The position numbers and the translations under genes are program-made. This document shows, piece by piece, positions 8,677-17,367 of a stretch of DNA of 49,996 bases. The notes under the pieces were generated by a model. That model was not told the origin of the DNA. It ran no database searches and saw nothing but the letters and a program-made list of their open reading frames with translations. This stretch comes from Saccharicrinis sp. Lineage in GTDB: Bacteria > Bacteroidota > Bacteroidia > Bacteroidales > Marinilabiliaceae. The stretch's first letter is position 1; every line of letters starts with the position of its first letter. The stretch is from contig JAGXIO010000256.1 in the NCBI GenBank assembly GCA_024635555.1, positions 1 to 49,996 on the forward strand, in the 5' to 3' direction.

Positions 8677-10236
8677 ATGAAACATCTTAAATTTAATTTA
8701 ACAACAGTTATTACTATTGTAGTAGCTGTTGTTTTTTTAACTGTTGCCGCTTCCTTTGTTTTATCGGGATATTTGGAACGTAAGATAAAAAACACGGAGA
8801 TAGATGGGCTTGCATTAAGCGTAGAATCAGTGGACATTAATTTGCTTCGACGGCAGATAGCTATTAACAACATTGAAATTGAAGATTCGGCAAAACTCGC
8901 CACACTAACCATTGAAAGGGTAGATATAAAGCCCATCCATATTATTGCCTTATTATTTAATGGAAACATTGGCGCAGGCAAGGTTAGCATTAAAAACCCT
9001 AACTTATGCATAGATACGGCATTTTTTAGAAGTGCCATATTCAACAAAACGGGTTCTTCAAAAAAAAACAGCAAAAAGCTGGACATTAAAACGCTGAACA
9101 TTCAGGAAGCGAACATACTTTTTGTTTCTTCCGACTCGTTAAAACAGGATACCCTTTTTAATACTCGTTTGAATGTGAGCTTAGACAAGCTCAGCAAAAA
9201 CGGTGATTCCAACAGGTATAACTATAAAGGCACATCCTTCGATCGTATGCAATTGTCTTTGCTAGAGGGCACCTTTAATTTTTCAGCAGGTTCGTACGCC
9301 TTCCAATATGATAGCCTAAGTTACGATTCGGACGAAATGAATTTAAGCATCGATACGCTGAAGCTGAAATCGCTATACTCCGAATATAAAATAGGACATA
9401 AAACGGGTTTCGAGACCGATTGGTTTGACTTTACTTTTAGCAAACTAAATTTTAATAAAATTCAACTAAACACCTTATTGACTAATTCGGCTCTTGTATT
9501 ATCCGAAGCCAGAATTGGCAGTTTTGAGGGACGAGCCTTTAAAGACAAGCGACTGCCGTTCCCGGACAAACCAGATACAAAACTTCCTATGGCCATGCTC
9601 AACAGCCTTCCGATAGGTGTGCATTGTGATTCGTTTTTTATTGAATCGGCTCGGATTGAATATGCCGAACGTGTGGACGATTCGGACAAGCCTGGCATGG
9701 TGTACTTTGATGAGTTAAGTGCGCGCATAGACCATTTGAGCAACATCGACAGCCTGATAAGCAAACCAACAACAATGCAGGCTCAAGGCAGCGTAATGAG
9801 CGAAGCTTTATTACAGGCCAGCTTTACCTTCCCCAATAAAAAGTACCCAGATCCATACCGTGCTTATGGCAAAATGGGGCCTATGCCCGTTGCCTCACTT
9901 AACCGCATGATAAAACAAAATGCTTTTGTAAAAGCCGATGAGGGTAATATTAAAAATCTACAATTTGATTTCACTTACGACAACGACACCTCTGGTGGAT
10001 CATTTATTTTTGAGTATGATGATTTAAAGATTTCAATTTTAGATAAAGATGATTTTAGCAAAAAAGATGTAAGCTCTTTTCTTGTGAATTTTTTTGTTGT
10101 ACACAAACAAAATATAAAGGGTAGCAACGGTTATAGTGAAGGCACCATCAGCTTCGAAAGAAATAAGAAAAGATCCATCTTTAATTATTGGTGGAAATCT
10201 ATTTTATCGGGTCTTAAAACAATTGCTATTTTTTAA
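8677..10236 (+). CDS. AsmA-like (DUF748-type) membrane-anchored periplasmic protein
   Basis: 519 residues with one N-terminal membrane anchor (TVITIVVAVVFLTVAASFVLSGYLERKI, about 10-37). A long beta-rich region follows, starting with the AsmA/DUF748-type pattern IDGLALSVESVDINLLRRQIAINNIEIED, in which strands describe themselves as nested derived functions. The lack of further helices points to a periplasmic beta-taco structure of the kind linked to lipid transport between membranes. It is shorter than TamB, which is also encoded in this window (17368-21246). It starts 118 bases after the small membrane protein and may be co-transcribed. Family assignment rests on pattern, not on an alignment. 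Confidence 0.65.
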   Translation: MKHLKFNLTTVITIVVAVVFLTVAASFVLSGYLERKIKNTEIDGLALSVESVDINLLRRQIAINNIEIEDSAKLATLTIERVDIKPIHIIALLFNGNIGAGKVSIKNPNLCIDTAFFRSAIFNKTGSSKKNSKKLDIKTLNIQEANILFVSSDSLKQDTLFNTRLNVSLDKLSKNGDSNRYNYKGTSFDRMQLSLLEGTFNFSAGSYAFQYDSLSYDSDEMNLSIDTLKLKSLYSEYKIGHKTGFETDWFDFTFSKLNFNKIQLNTLLTNSALVLSEARIGSFEGRAFKDKRLPFPDKPDTKLPMAMLNSLPIGVHCDSFFIESARIEYAERVDDSDKPGMVYFDELSARIDHLSNIDSLISKPTTMQAQGSVMSEALLQASFTFPNKKYPDPYRAYGKMGPMPVASLNRMIKQNAFVKADEGNIKNLQFDFTYDNDTSGGSFIFEYDDLKISILDKDDFSKKDVSSFLVNFFVVHKQNIKGSNGYSEGTISFERNKKRSIFNYWWKSILSGLKTIAIF

Positions 10237-10446
10237 AGGTCCGGACGTTGGTGAGTAAAACTGTACACACAATAGCCTTAGCAATATACAAGAATTTAGA
10301 TTGAAAACATTAATCAGCCCTAATAATCAGTCCCTTACAAAACCATTCAGGTTTGGCACAATTTTGCTCTGTATAGGTTATAAAGAGCCATTGAATAAAT
10401 AGCCGGCTCGATAGATATTTTAATTATTCATTTAAAAAATAACATT

Positions 10447-10632
10447 ATGGACAAGTTACAGATTAAAGGAAACTGGAATGAAATGAAAGGAAAAATTAAG
10501 CAAAAGTATGCTAAATTAACCGATGATGATTTAACCTATGTGGAAGGTAAAGAAGATGAATTGTTGGGACGCCTTCAGAAAAAAACTGGCAAAGCTCGTC
10601 AGGATTTAGTGGATGAGATTAATCAATTATAA
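10447..10632 (+). CDS. CsbD family stress-response protein
   Basis: 61 residues, the usual CsbD length. The N-terminus LQIKGNWNEMKGKIKQKYAKLTDDDL and the ending EGKEDELLGRLQKKTGKA are the family hallmarks. CsbD-like proteins are small, hydrophilic, general-stress-induced proteins of unknown biochemical role. A TGGCAC..TTGC sequence at 10354-10367 lies about 80 bases upstream and resembles a sigma-54 promoter with one base too few between the two elements. The gene is followed after 4 bases by a Lmo0937-like membrane protein gene and then a terminator, making a two-gene stress operon. Confidence 0.93.
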   Translation: MDKLQIKGNWNEMKGKIKQKYAKLTDDDLTYVEGKEDELLGRLQKKTGKARQDLVDEINQL

Positions 10633-10636
10633 TCCT

Positions 10637-10789
10637 ATGAGATCCTTACTATATATAATCGCGGTTATCCTAATTATAGGTTGGCTTTTAGGCTTCTTAG
10701 TTTATTCCGTGGGATATCTCATCCACATTTTACTGGTTTTTGCAGTAATTTCGATAATCATATCCATCATACAGGGAAGACGATTATAA
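10637..10789 (+). CDS. Lmo0937-like small membrane protein
   Basis: A 50-residue protein. It has two hydrophobic segments (LLYIIAVILIIGWLLGFLV and IHILLVFAVISIIISII) joined by YSVGYL and ends QGRRL. The pattern IIGWLLGF...G.LIHILLV.A is that of the lmo0937 family of tiny membrane proteins found near CsbD-type stress genes across Bacteroidota and Firmicutes. The ATG lies 4 bases after the CsbD stop and a terminator follows, so the two form one operon. Molecular function is unknown. Confidence 0.85.
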   Translation: MRSLLYIIAVILIIGWLLGFLVYSVGYLIHILLVFAVISIIISIIQGRRL

Positions 10790-10806
10790 ATAGCTAAACA
10801 AACAAC

Positions 10807-10837
10807 AAACGGATTCTGTAGAATCCGTTTTTTTGTT
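10807..10837 (+). terminator. Rho-independent terminator of the csbD operon
   Basis: A perfect 10-bp stem, AAACGGATTC and GAATCCGTTT, around the tetraloop TGTA, followed by a T run. It lies 18 bases past the Lmo0937-like stop. Confidence 0.92.
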
Positions 10838-11126
10838 TAAATATGTAGAGGTTTGTAGATAAATACATATATACGATGCAATATAAATAATGGTTAAATA
10901 GCTTAATAAACAGAGGAGAAATCACTTAAAACATAATAAAAGACTCGTATATTGGAATCTTCAGATAATTCCAAATTTATGTTTCAGTTATCCGTCTGTT
11001 GCCGGACAGGAAACCGATTTATCAATGAAACATTGCACGGCATCCATCAAAGGCCGTACACGCTAAATGCCGTGCTCATTGAAGAAAAATAAGGATTGAA
11101 ATTAATATACAACTACCTACTTCCAT
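10838..11126. other. Gene-free spacer with a nested inverted-repeat element
   Basis: No coding sequence is seen. The spacer carries a nested inverted repeat at 11023-11081 (described separately) and a small TCCG...CGGA hairpin at about 10991-11006. It lies between a plus-strand terminator and the 3' end of the minus-strand YihY gene. Confidence 0.5.
11023..11081. repeat. Nested inverted repeat, possible REP/MITE-like unit or terminator
   Basis: The inner arms GCACGGCAT (11035-11043) and ATGCCGTGC (11067-11075) are perfect complements. Outer arms CAATGA (11023-11028) and TCATTG (11076-11081) extend the structure, interrupted on one side by AACATT. The base composition is richer in G+C than the surroundings. 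It lies 46 bases past the YihY stop on the minus strand but lacks a clean T run, so a simple terminator is not the best fit. Confidence 0.6.
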
Positions 11127-12053
11127 CTATGTTGTCTCAATAGTTGCAATTTCAAAGTGCACGGCAAAGTTTTTAACCGTATTATTATGCTTGTAAAACT
11201 TACTAAACTGATGGCTTAATTCCACACCAAAATAAAAAATGAGCGAAGCATAGTAAATCCATATTAAAATAGCAATGAATGCTCCTGCGGTTTCATAAAC
11301 AGCTCCCATATTACTACTTCCTATAACCAATCCGATTAATAATTTACCCAGGGTAAAAAGTATGGCCGTAAACAAAGCACCAAACCAACTGGCACTCCAC
11401 TTAACCTTTACATCGGGCAAAAAGCGGTAAATAAAGGCAAAGGCGCAGGTAATAATTCCTAATGTTAAAACTAAATTGGTCAATTGAGCCAGTACAATAA
11501 GTTTGGGAGTAAAATAGGTGGATAGAAACTCTTTTAAAAAAGCGATAGAAGCATCAATAACCAAGGATACCAATAAAATAAATCCTAAACTAAGTATCAT
11601 GCCAAAGGATAAAACCCTATCCTTTAACAACTTAAATAAATTAGTCCTTATATTGGACTTTACTTGTACGCGCCAAATATAATTAATGGAGTTTTGAAGA
11701 GAACTAAAAAGCGTGGTGGCGGATACCAGAAAAAAAACCGCACCTATTATGGTAGCTATCGTACTGTTTTCGCTAATCTGATAATTTTCAATGGCGTCTT
11801 TTAACAATGCGGTACTATTGGATCCCATAAGCACGTTGAGTTCTTGAAAAAGTTTATCCCTTATGGATGCCTCGCCCGTGAGCAAACCAAATACGGAGAT
11901 AATAATAATAATAATGGGTACAATGGAAAAGATGGCAAAATAAGCGGTAGTGCCAGCTAAGTCCACCGGCCTGTTACTTCCAAAATTCATAACTGAATTT
12001 TTAAGTATCTTTAAGGTATCTGAGAATTTACTTTTAATATTACTTTTTACCAT
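11127..12053 (-). CDS. YihY/virulence factor BrkB family membrane protein
   Basis: 308 residues with about six membrane helices. The family signature is visible: RPVDLAGTTAYFAIFSIVPIIIIIISVFG near the N-terminus, a central SATTLFSSLQNSINYIW region, and the C-terminal AVYETAGAFIAILIWIYYASLIFYFGVELSHQF. YihY/BrkB proteins are inner-membrane proteins of unsettled function, earlier misannotated as ribonuclease BN. Its start overlaps the end of the AI-2E family gene by 14 bases (12040-12053), so the two are co-transcribed and possibly translationally coupled. Confidence 0.92.
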   Translation of the reverse strand: MVKSNIKSKFSDTLKILKNSVMNFGSNRPVDLAGTTAYFAIFSIVPIIIIIISVFGLLTGEASIRDKLFQELNVLMGSNSTALLKDAIENYQISENSTIATIIGAVFFLVSATTLFSSLQNSINYIWRVQVKSNIRTNLFKLLKDRVLSFGMILSLGFILLVSLVIDASIAFLKEFLSTYFTPKLIVLAQLTNLVLTLGIITCAFAFIYRFLPDVKVKWSASWFGALFTAILFTLGKLLIGLVIGSSNMGAVYETAGAFIAILIWIYYASLIFYFGVELSHQFSKFYKHNNTVKNFAVHFEIATIETT

Positions 12054-13155
12054 ATCCCACTGCTTTCTTTATTTTTCTCCAGAAAGGTTTTATACTCATG
12101 CTGTGTTTTTCGACACCGTGAGGTCCTATTAAGTATGCGAAAGGTTCTAAATCGTCCACATTTTGCATAACAATTTTTGCTATGGCCAACATAGGAACAG
12201 CAATAAGCATTCCTGCCATTCCCCAAATAAGATTACCCAGCAACAAACTTAATATGATGGCTAATGGGTTAAGTTTAATATTATTTGAAACAACGTTGGG
12301 TGTAATAACATTGTTTTCTAAAAACTGCACTGTAGTAAATAAAATGACTATTTTAAAAGCTGTTGGCAAGGGATCCGGATCTGTAAGCATTACATACAAA
12401 ACAGGAAGCGAGCCACCGATGAATGTACCAAAATAAGGTATTATATTTAAAACGGCAGCTAAAATCCCAAATATTATAGCGTAGCGTACACCAATTATTA
12501 GTAAACCCGACACATTAAAAACCGCTAAAATCAAAATTACTATTAACAGTCCAGCCATGTATCTGCCGGTTACCGTTGATATCTGGCGAAGTACGTAAAG
12601 TGCCTTTGGCTTATTTTTACGACCCACCAACCTAAATATAAAATAAGCCACCTTGGTGCGATAAAATAACATAAAAAAAACAAAAACGGGAAGCACAAAA
12701 AGTTGGAATAAAGTGGTAGTGGTAGCGGCAAAAAAGGTTCCTGATTTATCCTTAGCAAACGATAGTAAATTGTCAGAAACTTGGGATAGATATTTATCCA
12801 CAGTTGAAGTATTTATGCCTAACCAGTTTGCCAAAAATCCCTGAAAATCATCTACTTTTGTATCTAATTGCTCTTTTATCTCAGTAAAGTCAATACTCGT
12901 ATTGGATACTTGCACGGCAACAAAAACCGATATACCTCCTACTACTACAAAAGTTACTAATAAAACCAACAGAATGGCAAGAACACGGTGCATGCCTTCT
13001 TTCTCTAATTTTGATACCAATGGAAACACTAGATACATGATAAAAACACTTATTGCAAAGGGTACCAAAATGTTTTTAGCCAAAATGATTGCTACAAGAA
13101 ATACAGTAATGATAAACAGTGTTAGTGCTGTTTTTAATAAAATGTTACGTTTCAT
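12040..13155 (-). CDS. AI-2E family (PerM/YdbI-type) transporter
   Basis: 371 residues with the usual arrangement: two N-terminal helix pairs (TALTLFIITVFLVAIILAKNILVPFAISVFIMYLVFPLVSKLE), a soluble loop (SIDFTEIKEQLDTKVDDF), and a C-terminal block of helices containing YAIIFGILAAVLNIIPYFGTFIGG and LNPLAIILSLLLGNLIWGMAGMLIAVPMLAIAKI. These match the AI-2E exporter superfamily; members have been tied to autoinducer export, Na+/H+ exchange or small-molecule efflux, so the substrate here is open. It is upstream of and overlaps the YihY gene in a two-gene operon. Confidence 0.93.
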   Translation of the reverse strand: MKRNILLKTALTLFIITVFLVAIILAKNILVPFAISVFIMYLVFPLVSKLEKEGMHRVLAILLVLLVTFVVVGGISVFVAVQVSNTSIDFTEIKEQLDTKVDDFQGFLANWLGINTSTVDKYLSQVSDNLLSFAKDKSGTFFAATTTTLFQLFVLPVFVFFMLFYRTKVAYFIFRLVGRKNKPKALYVLRQISTVTGRYMAGLLIVILILAVFNVSGLLIIGVRYAIIFGILAAVLNIIPYFGTFIGGSLPVLYVMLTDPDPLPTAFKIVILFTTVQFLENNVITPNVVSNNIKLNPLAIILSLLLGNLIWGMAGMLIAVPMLAIAKIVMQNVDDLEPFAYLIGPHGVEKHSMSIKPFWRKIKKAVGYGKK

Positions 13156-13386
13156 AAAATAAATAATTTGCGGTTCTAATGTACCTCTTTATACATCGGT
13201 ATTTGTTTATGCTTTAATAATATCATCCATTTCTTGTTCATAGTGCCAAGTATTTATATTTTAAAAAAAAATTTACTCATTTTATCCTAACAACGTTCAA
13301 TATCTAAAAGTAAAAGCTGTGTGTACTATATTTCGCTGTGTGTATATAAAAATACTCTTCGTTTAACAATTTTTTATAATTATCTA

Positions 13387-14286
13387 CTAAGGAACCATTA
13401 CTTGTAGCGCATTCTCTAAAATATTGGCATTTATTACGTTCATACTTCCAATAACTTCGCCATCCACCTGCACAATCTCTTTTTTAGGCGTTTCAATCCT
13501 TACACTTTTGCAGCTGTAAACATCAATATAATCCAACTGATGTATTGTTTTGGTAAAAAGGGGAACTATCATACCCAGCAAATGACGGATTGAGTATGCA
13601 CGCACCAGTACAATTTCAAAAACCCCATCATCAAGCTTACCCTTGGGATTGATTTTGGCACCGGTACCGTATTGCGATGCATTGGCCAGTACCACCATGT
13701 AAGCCGATTTCAATATCTCCTGTCCGTCTATTACAATTTTAAATTTAAGCGGTTTAGCAGCCATTAATTCGCCCATTAGGTGTTTGCCATAGCCCCAAAA
13801 TCCACGAACCGTATCTTTTTGGAAACGTTGTACAGCGTTCGCATTCAGGCCTATATCGCTTAGGTGCAACGAAATATAATTACCGTTTACCCGTATAACA
13901 TCAATGGCTTTTACGATACCGTGTACCACCGTTTTTAAGGCTTCCTTTATTTTATTTGGGATACAAAGCTCAGTGGCTAAACCATTAGCCGATCCTACAG
14001 GTAAGATACCCATTTTAATTGGGGAGTTGAGTAACAATTTGCCCACCATGTTACACGTTCCATCACCTCCTGCTGCCACCACTTTATCGGGCTCTATTTT
14101 TTTTATCAGTTCCCGGATGGCCGCATCATCAGACTCACCAGTGGTATAATACACGTGAGCCCAAAAATCCTCCTGCTCCGCATAACGACGTATGTGATCT
14201 TCAACAATATCTTTATCTAAGTCGCCCGAGATGGGGTTAACGACAAAAATAAGCTTTTGCTTTTTTTTAATTGGTTTGTTTGGCAT
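13387..14286 (-). CDS. YegS/DgkB-type lipid kinase (diacylglycerol kinase family)
   Basis: 299 residues, typical of the soluble DAGK-catalytic family. Visible motifs are FVVNPISGDLDK (about 14-25), the nucleotide-binding GGDGT (73-77) and GILPVGSANGLATEL. The C-terminal half has the beta-sandwich pattern ending KLDDGVFEIVLVRAYS and VQVDGEV. Such enzymes phosphorylate diacylglycerol or related lipids using ATP at the cytoplasmic face. It is transcribed divergently from an App1-type phosphatidate phosphatase gene with only 55 bases between starts, suggesting two opposing enzymes of one lipid step under shared control. Confidence 0.92.
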   Translation of the reverse strand: MPNKPIKKKQKLIFVVNPISGDLDKDIVEDHIRRYAEQEDFWAHVYYTTGESDDAAIRELIKKIEPDKVVAAGGDGTCNMVGKLLLNSPIKMGILPVGSANGLATELCIPNKIKEALKTVVHGIVKAIDVIRVNGNYISLHLSDIGLNANAVQRFQKDTVRGFWGYGKHLMGELMAAKPLKFKIVIDGQEILKSAYMVVLANASQYGTGAKINPKGKLDDGVFEIVLVRAYSIRHLLGMIVPLFTKTIHQLDYIDVYSCKSVRIETPKKEIVQVDGEVIGSMNVINANILENALQVMVP

Positions 14287-14341
14287 GTGTTATGTATCTT
14301 TTGAATGTATTAGCTCTAAGCTACAATAAAGAAGCCGATAT

Positions 14342-15460
14342 ATGCAAAAACCATCCAATGAATTAGATTATTTAAAACACAAAAAACGAAATCCTTTCTC
14401 CCGTTTAAAAGTAAAGCTAAAGCATCGCTTGGGTTGGCTTGGGGTTCCTAAAATTATTATATATAAAGGATTTGTGGCCTCGGGCAAAGCTTTTGTGAGC
14501 GGTTGCCTTACCGAGGATAAAGGTATGGCTACTCCCGACATTAAAAATTCTATGTGGCAAAATATGCTTTCCATGATTAAACGTTATTCGAGCGATCAAT
14601 TAGCAGGTGCCACGGTTAGCTTAGAGATTGCCGACACAAAACAAGAAACCATAACCAATGATAACGGACTATTTTCGTCCACCTTGTCATCGTCAGTTTT
14701 AAAGCCAAACTCACAAAGCCAATGGATAGCTTGCAAAGCCGTGCTGAAACATAGCCAAACATCAGATGAAGAAAAAGTATTGAGTTGGGGAGAAGTGCTT
14801 ATTCCGGGAACCAATGCGGATTTTGGCGTCATATCGGACATCGACGATACCATTATCGTTAGCCACTCTACAAAATTTTTGCGTAAGCTAAGGCTCATGT
14901 TGCTCCGTAACTCACGAACGCGCAAACCTTTTCCGGGGATAGATGCTTTTTATCGTGCACTAAGCAAGGGAGTTAAAAAAAATAATTCAAATCCGTTTTT
15001 TTATATTTCTAGCAGCGAGTGGGCACTATACGATTTGATAGACGATTTTTGCTCATTTAACAAATTACCCAAAGGTGTGTTTTTACTCCGCGAGTTAAAA
15101 GTGAGCATTTGGAAGATTTGGAAGTCCGGTAGCGGAAAACATGAACATAAATTTAATAAAATAGATATGCTTTTTAAAACCTATCCAAATCTTAGCTTTG
15201 TGCTTATAGGCGACAATGGGCAACAAGATACCGACATTTACACGAGAATAGCCCGCCGATATCCCAACAGAATAAAATCCATTTACATTAGAACTGTGAA
15301 AAAGGTAAAAGATGAAAAGATGAAATCGCTTACCGAAGAACTGCGCAAAGAAAATATAACGATTATATTTACACCAAGTACCGTTCAAGCAGCTCGACAC
15401 GCAGCAGCCCAACATTTAATTGCGCCCGATTCAGTAAAAGAAATTAAAGCTTACCTGTAG
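14342..15460 (+). CDS. App1-type phosphatidate phosphatase (DUF2183)
   Basis: 372 residues. The catalytic DxDxT motif of the HAD superfamily is at 166-170 (DIDDT, followed by IIVSHST), preceded by GVIS as in yeast App1. Further family blocks are KPFPGIDAFYRALSKG, NPFFYISSSEWALYDLIDDF, and FVLIGDNGQQDTDIY. The region 40-150 is an N-terminal beta-rich domain (GFVASGKAFVSG, TVSLEIADTKQETITNDNGLF). The enzyme would dephosphorylate phosphatidate to diacylglycerol, the reverse of the divergent neighbour. No signal peptide is visible. Spacing of 55 bases between the starts implies a shared promoter region. Confidence 0.9.
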   Translation: MQKPSNELDYLKHKKRNPFSRLKVKLKHRLGWLGVPKIIIYKGFVASGKAFVSGCLTEDKGMATPDIKNSMWQNMLSMIKRYSSDQLAGATVSLEIADTKQETITNDNGLFSSTLSSSVLKPNSQSQWIACKAVLKHSQTSDEEKVLSWGEVLIPGTNADFGVISDIDDTIIVSHSTKFLRKLRLMLLRNSRTRKPFPGIDAFYRALSKGVKKNNSNPFFYISSSEWALYDLIDDFCSFNKLPKGVFLLRELKVSIWKIWKSGSGKHEHKFNKIDMLFKTYPNLSFVLIGDNGQQDTDIYTRIARRYPNRIKSIYIRTVKKVKDEKMKSLTEELRKENITIIFTPSTVQAARHAAAQHLIAPDSVKEIKAYL

Positions 15461-15536
15461 TGCTAAGTTTTTAAACAAATCAACAAGAGCATAGTTTAAT
15501 ATCATTGACATTGACCCATTTTATAATTTAATCACC

Positions 15537-17366
15537 ATGTGCCTTCGTACAATTTGTAGTGTATTTTTTATAGCTGCCTTTAGCGTTTTAACCATAAACG
15601 CTCAGGAGAATTACGAGGTACGCCAAATAAAATTTAAAGGCAATAAAACCCTTGAAGAAGATTATTTGCTCGAAAACATGGCTTTGAAAGAGGTATCGTA
15701 CATTGAGAAGCTCATTTTAAAAAAAGAACCCTTCCTCTTTAACCGTGAACTAATCGATTTGGATATGATTCGCTTACAACGAATCTATCAAAGCGAAGGA
15801 TTTATTGCCGTTGAATCAGCCATTGACAGCTTAATCATAAATGAAAAAAAGAAAAAGATAAAATTACGAATCGAGGTTGAAGAAGGTCAACCCGTTTTAG
15901 TTGACAGTGTTGGTATCCGTTATAACGAGGAAAAGCCGGATATAAATATAGACTCGCTCCACCAAAAAATATTTAAATATTTGGAGCTAAAAAAGGGTGC
16001 ACGTTTCATTGACAAAGAAATAAACAACGATGTGCAGATTATTCAGGATGCCTACATGAACATGGGCTATGCCTACGTAAAAGTAGACTACGATTTGAAT
16101 CTAAGACCTGAAAAATTTGAAACCGATATTTTTTATATAGTAAAACCAGGCCCGGTTTGCTATGTGGGAGCTACCACAATTGAGGGTAACAAAAACGTGA
16201 GTGATAAGCTCATACGAAAACAAATAAAACATAAAGAAGGGGAGGTTTACGATAAATCGAAGCTTTCGGATACCCGAGAAAATTTATACTATTTGCAATT
16301 GTTTAGGGTAGTGAGTGTATTGCCTCAGAAAAATGACACCGCACGTAAAAGCATCATTCCAGTTAAAATTTATATTGAGGAGGCACCACGCCTATCCGCA
16401 CGGTTTGGAGCAGGTTATGGAACAGAGGATAAATTAAGGGGGTTTTTAGATTTAAACTACCGGGGACTTTTTGGTAGCGCAAGCAGACTTAACTTATATG
16501 CTAAACACTCTTCACTAGAACCTTATCTGGTTAGTTTAAGGTGGATACAACCGCAGTTGTTTGCCACAAAAACAACATTAACATTGAATCCATATATTGG
16601 TAGAAAATCTGAACCTGGTTACGACACCCGTACCTTTGGTATAAACGTTCCGGTTTCGTACCGCTTTAACAGCAACCTTATAAGTACAGTAAGTTATTAT
16701 CTCGAAAATGTTAAGCAAACACTTGAAGAGGGTGACCAGGAGTTGCTGGATAGGAACAGTGATAAATTCCCTTACAATAAATCAGGAATATTGACAAGTG
16801 CAGTTTTTAATAGCTCCGATCCAAAATTTTCCCCCGATCATGGTATGCAAGTTTCATTGGGACTTAAACTTAACGGCTATTTATTTGGTGGCAATTTTAG
16901 TTATACCCGTTTGTGGGCCGATGTGCGAAACTACCAAAAGGTAGGTTCGGTGGTTCTTGCACTTCGCGGAATGGTGGGTGGCATTAAGTCTGCCGATAGC
17001 GATGACTTTATACCGGTTGAGGACAGGTTTTATTCGGGTGGTAGCAACTCAATACGCGGATGGGCCAGAGCTCGATTGGGTCCTACACGCGAAAGCGGTA
17101 CACCTATAGGTGGAAATAGTATTGTGGAAGCCAACGTGGAAGCACGTTACCATTTATTTTGGCGCTTAAGCACTGTATTATTTGTGGAAGCCGGTAATGT
17201 TTGGACTGGCTCATACAGGTACGAATTAGGCAATCTGAATTATGCGGCTGGTACCGGTTTAAGGGTGGATACCCCTATTGGTCCAGTGCGATTTGATGTT
17301 GGATTTCCGGTATGGAACCAAAAACGAAGCGCGCAATTTTTTATCAGCGTAGGACAAGCATTTTAA
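15537..17366 (+). CDS. BamA/TamA-family outer membrane protein (TamA-like)
   Basis: 609 residues. It begins with a signal peptide (about 1-22, ending INAQ), followed by POTRA repeats: EVRQIKFKGNKTLEEDYLLE, then PGPVCYVGATTIEGNKNVSD..IRKQIKHKEGEVYDKSKL. The Omp85 barrel starts near residue 282 (LSARFGAGYGTEDKLRGFLD), includes the FYSGGSNSIRGW block near 496, and ends PIGPVRFDVGFPV...FFISVGQAF with a terminal Phe. It is shorter than BamA and is followed after one base by tamB, so it is most likely the TamA-type partner that spans the periplasm with TamB to insert outer-membrane proteins or carry lipids. Confidence 0.9.
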   Translation: MCLRTICSVFFIAAFSVLTINAQENYEVRQIKFKGNKTLEEDYLLENMALKEVSYIEKLILKKEPFLFNRELIDLDMIRLQRIYQSEGFIAVESAIDSLIINEKKKKIKLRIEVEEGQPVLVDSVGIRYNEEKPDINIDSLHQKIFKYLELKKGARFIDKEINNDVQIIQDAYMNMGYAYVKVDYDLNLRPEKFETDIFYIVKPGPVCYVGATTIEGNKNVSDKLIRKQIKHKEGEVYDKSKLSDTRENLYYLQLFRVVSVLPQKNDTARKSIIPVKIYIEEAPRLSARFGAGYGTEDKLRGFLDLNYRGLFGSASRLNLYAKHSSLEPYLVSLRWIQPQLFATKTTLTLNPYIGRKSEPGYDTRTFGINVPVSYRFNSNLISTVSYYLENVKQTLEEGDQELLDRNSDKFPYNKSGILTSAVFNSSDPKFSPDHGMQVSLGLKLNGYLFGGNFSYTRLWADVRNYQKVGSVVLALRGMVGGIKSADSDDFIPVEDRFYSGGSNSIRGWARARLGPTRESGTPIGGNSIVEANVEARYHLFWRLSTVLFVEAGNVWTGSYRYELGNLNYAAGTGLRVDTPIGPVRFDVGFPVWNQKRSAQFFISVGQAF

Positions 17367-17367
17367 T

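Noticed and set aside
12794-12802. Perfect DnaA box TTATCCACA inside the AI-2E transporter gene
   Set aside because: A single isolated site in coding sequence; expected by chance and without neighbours.
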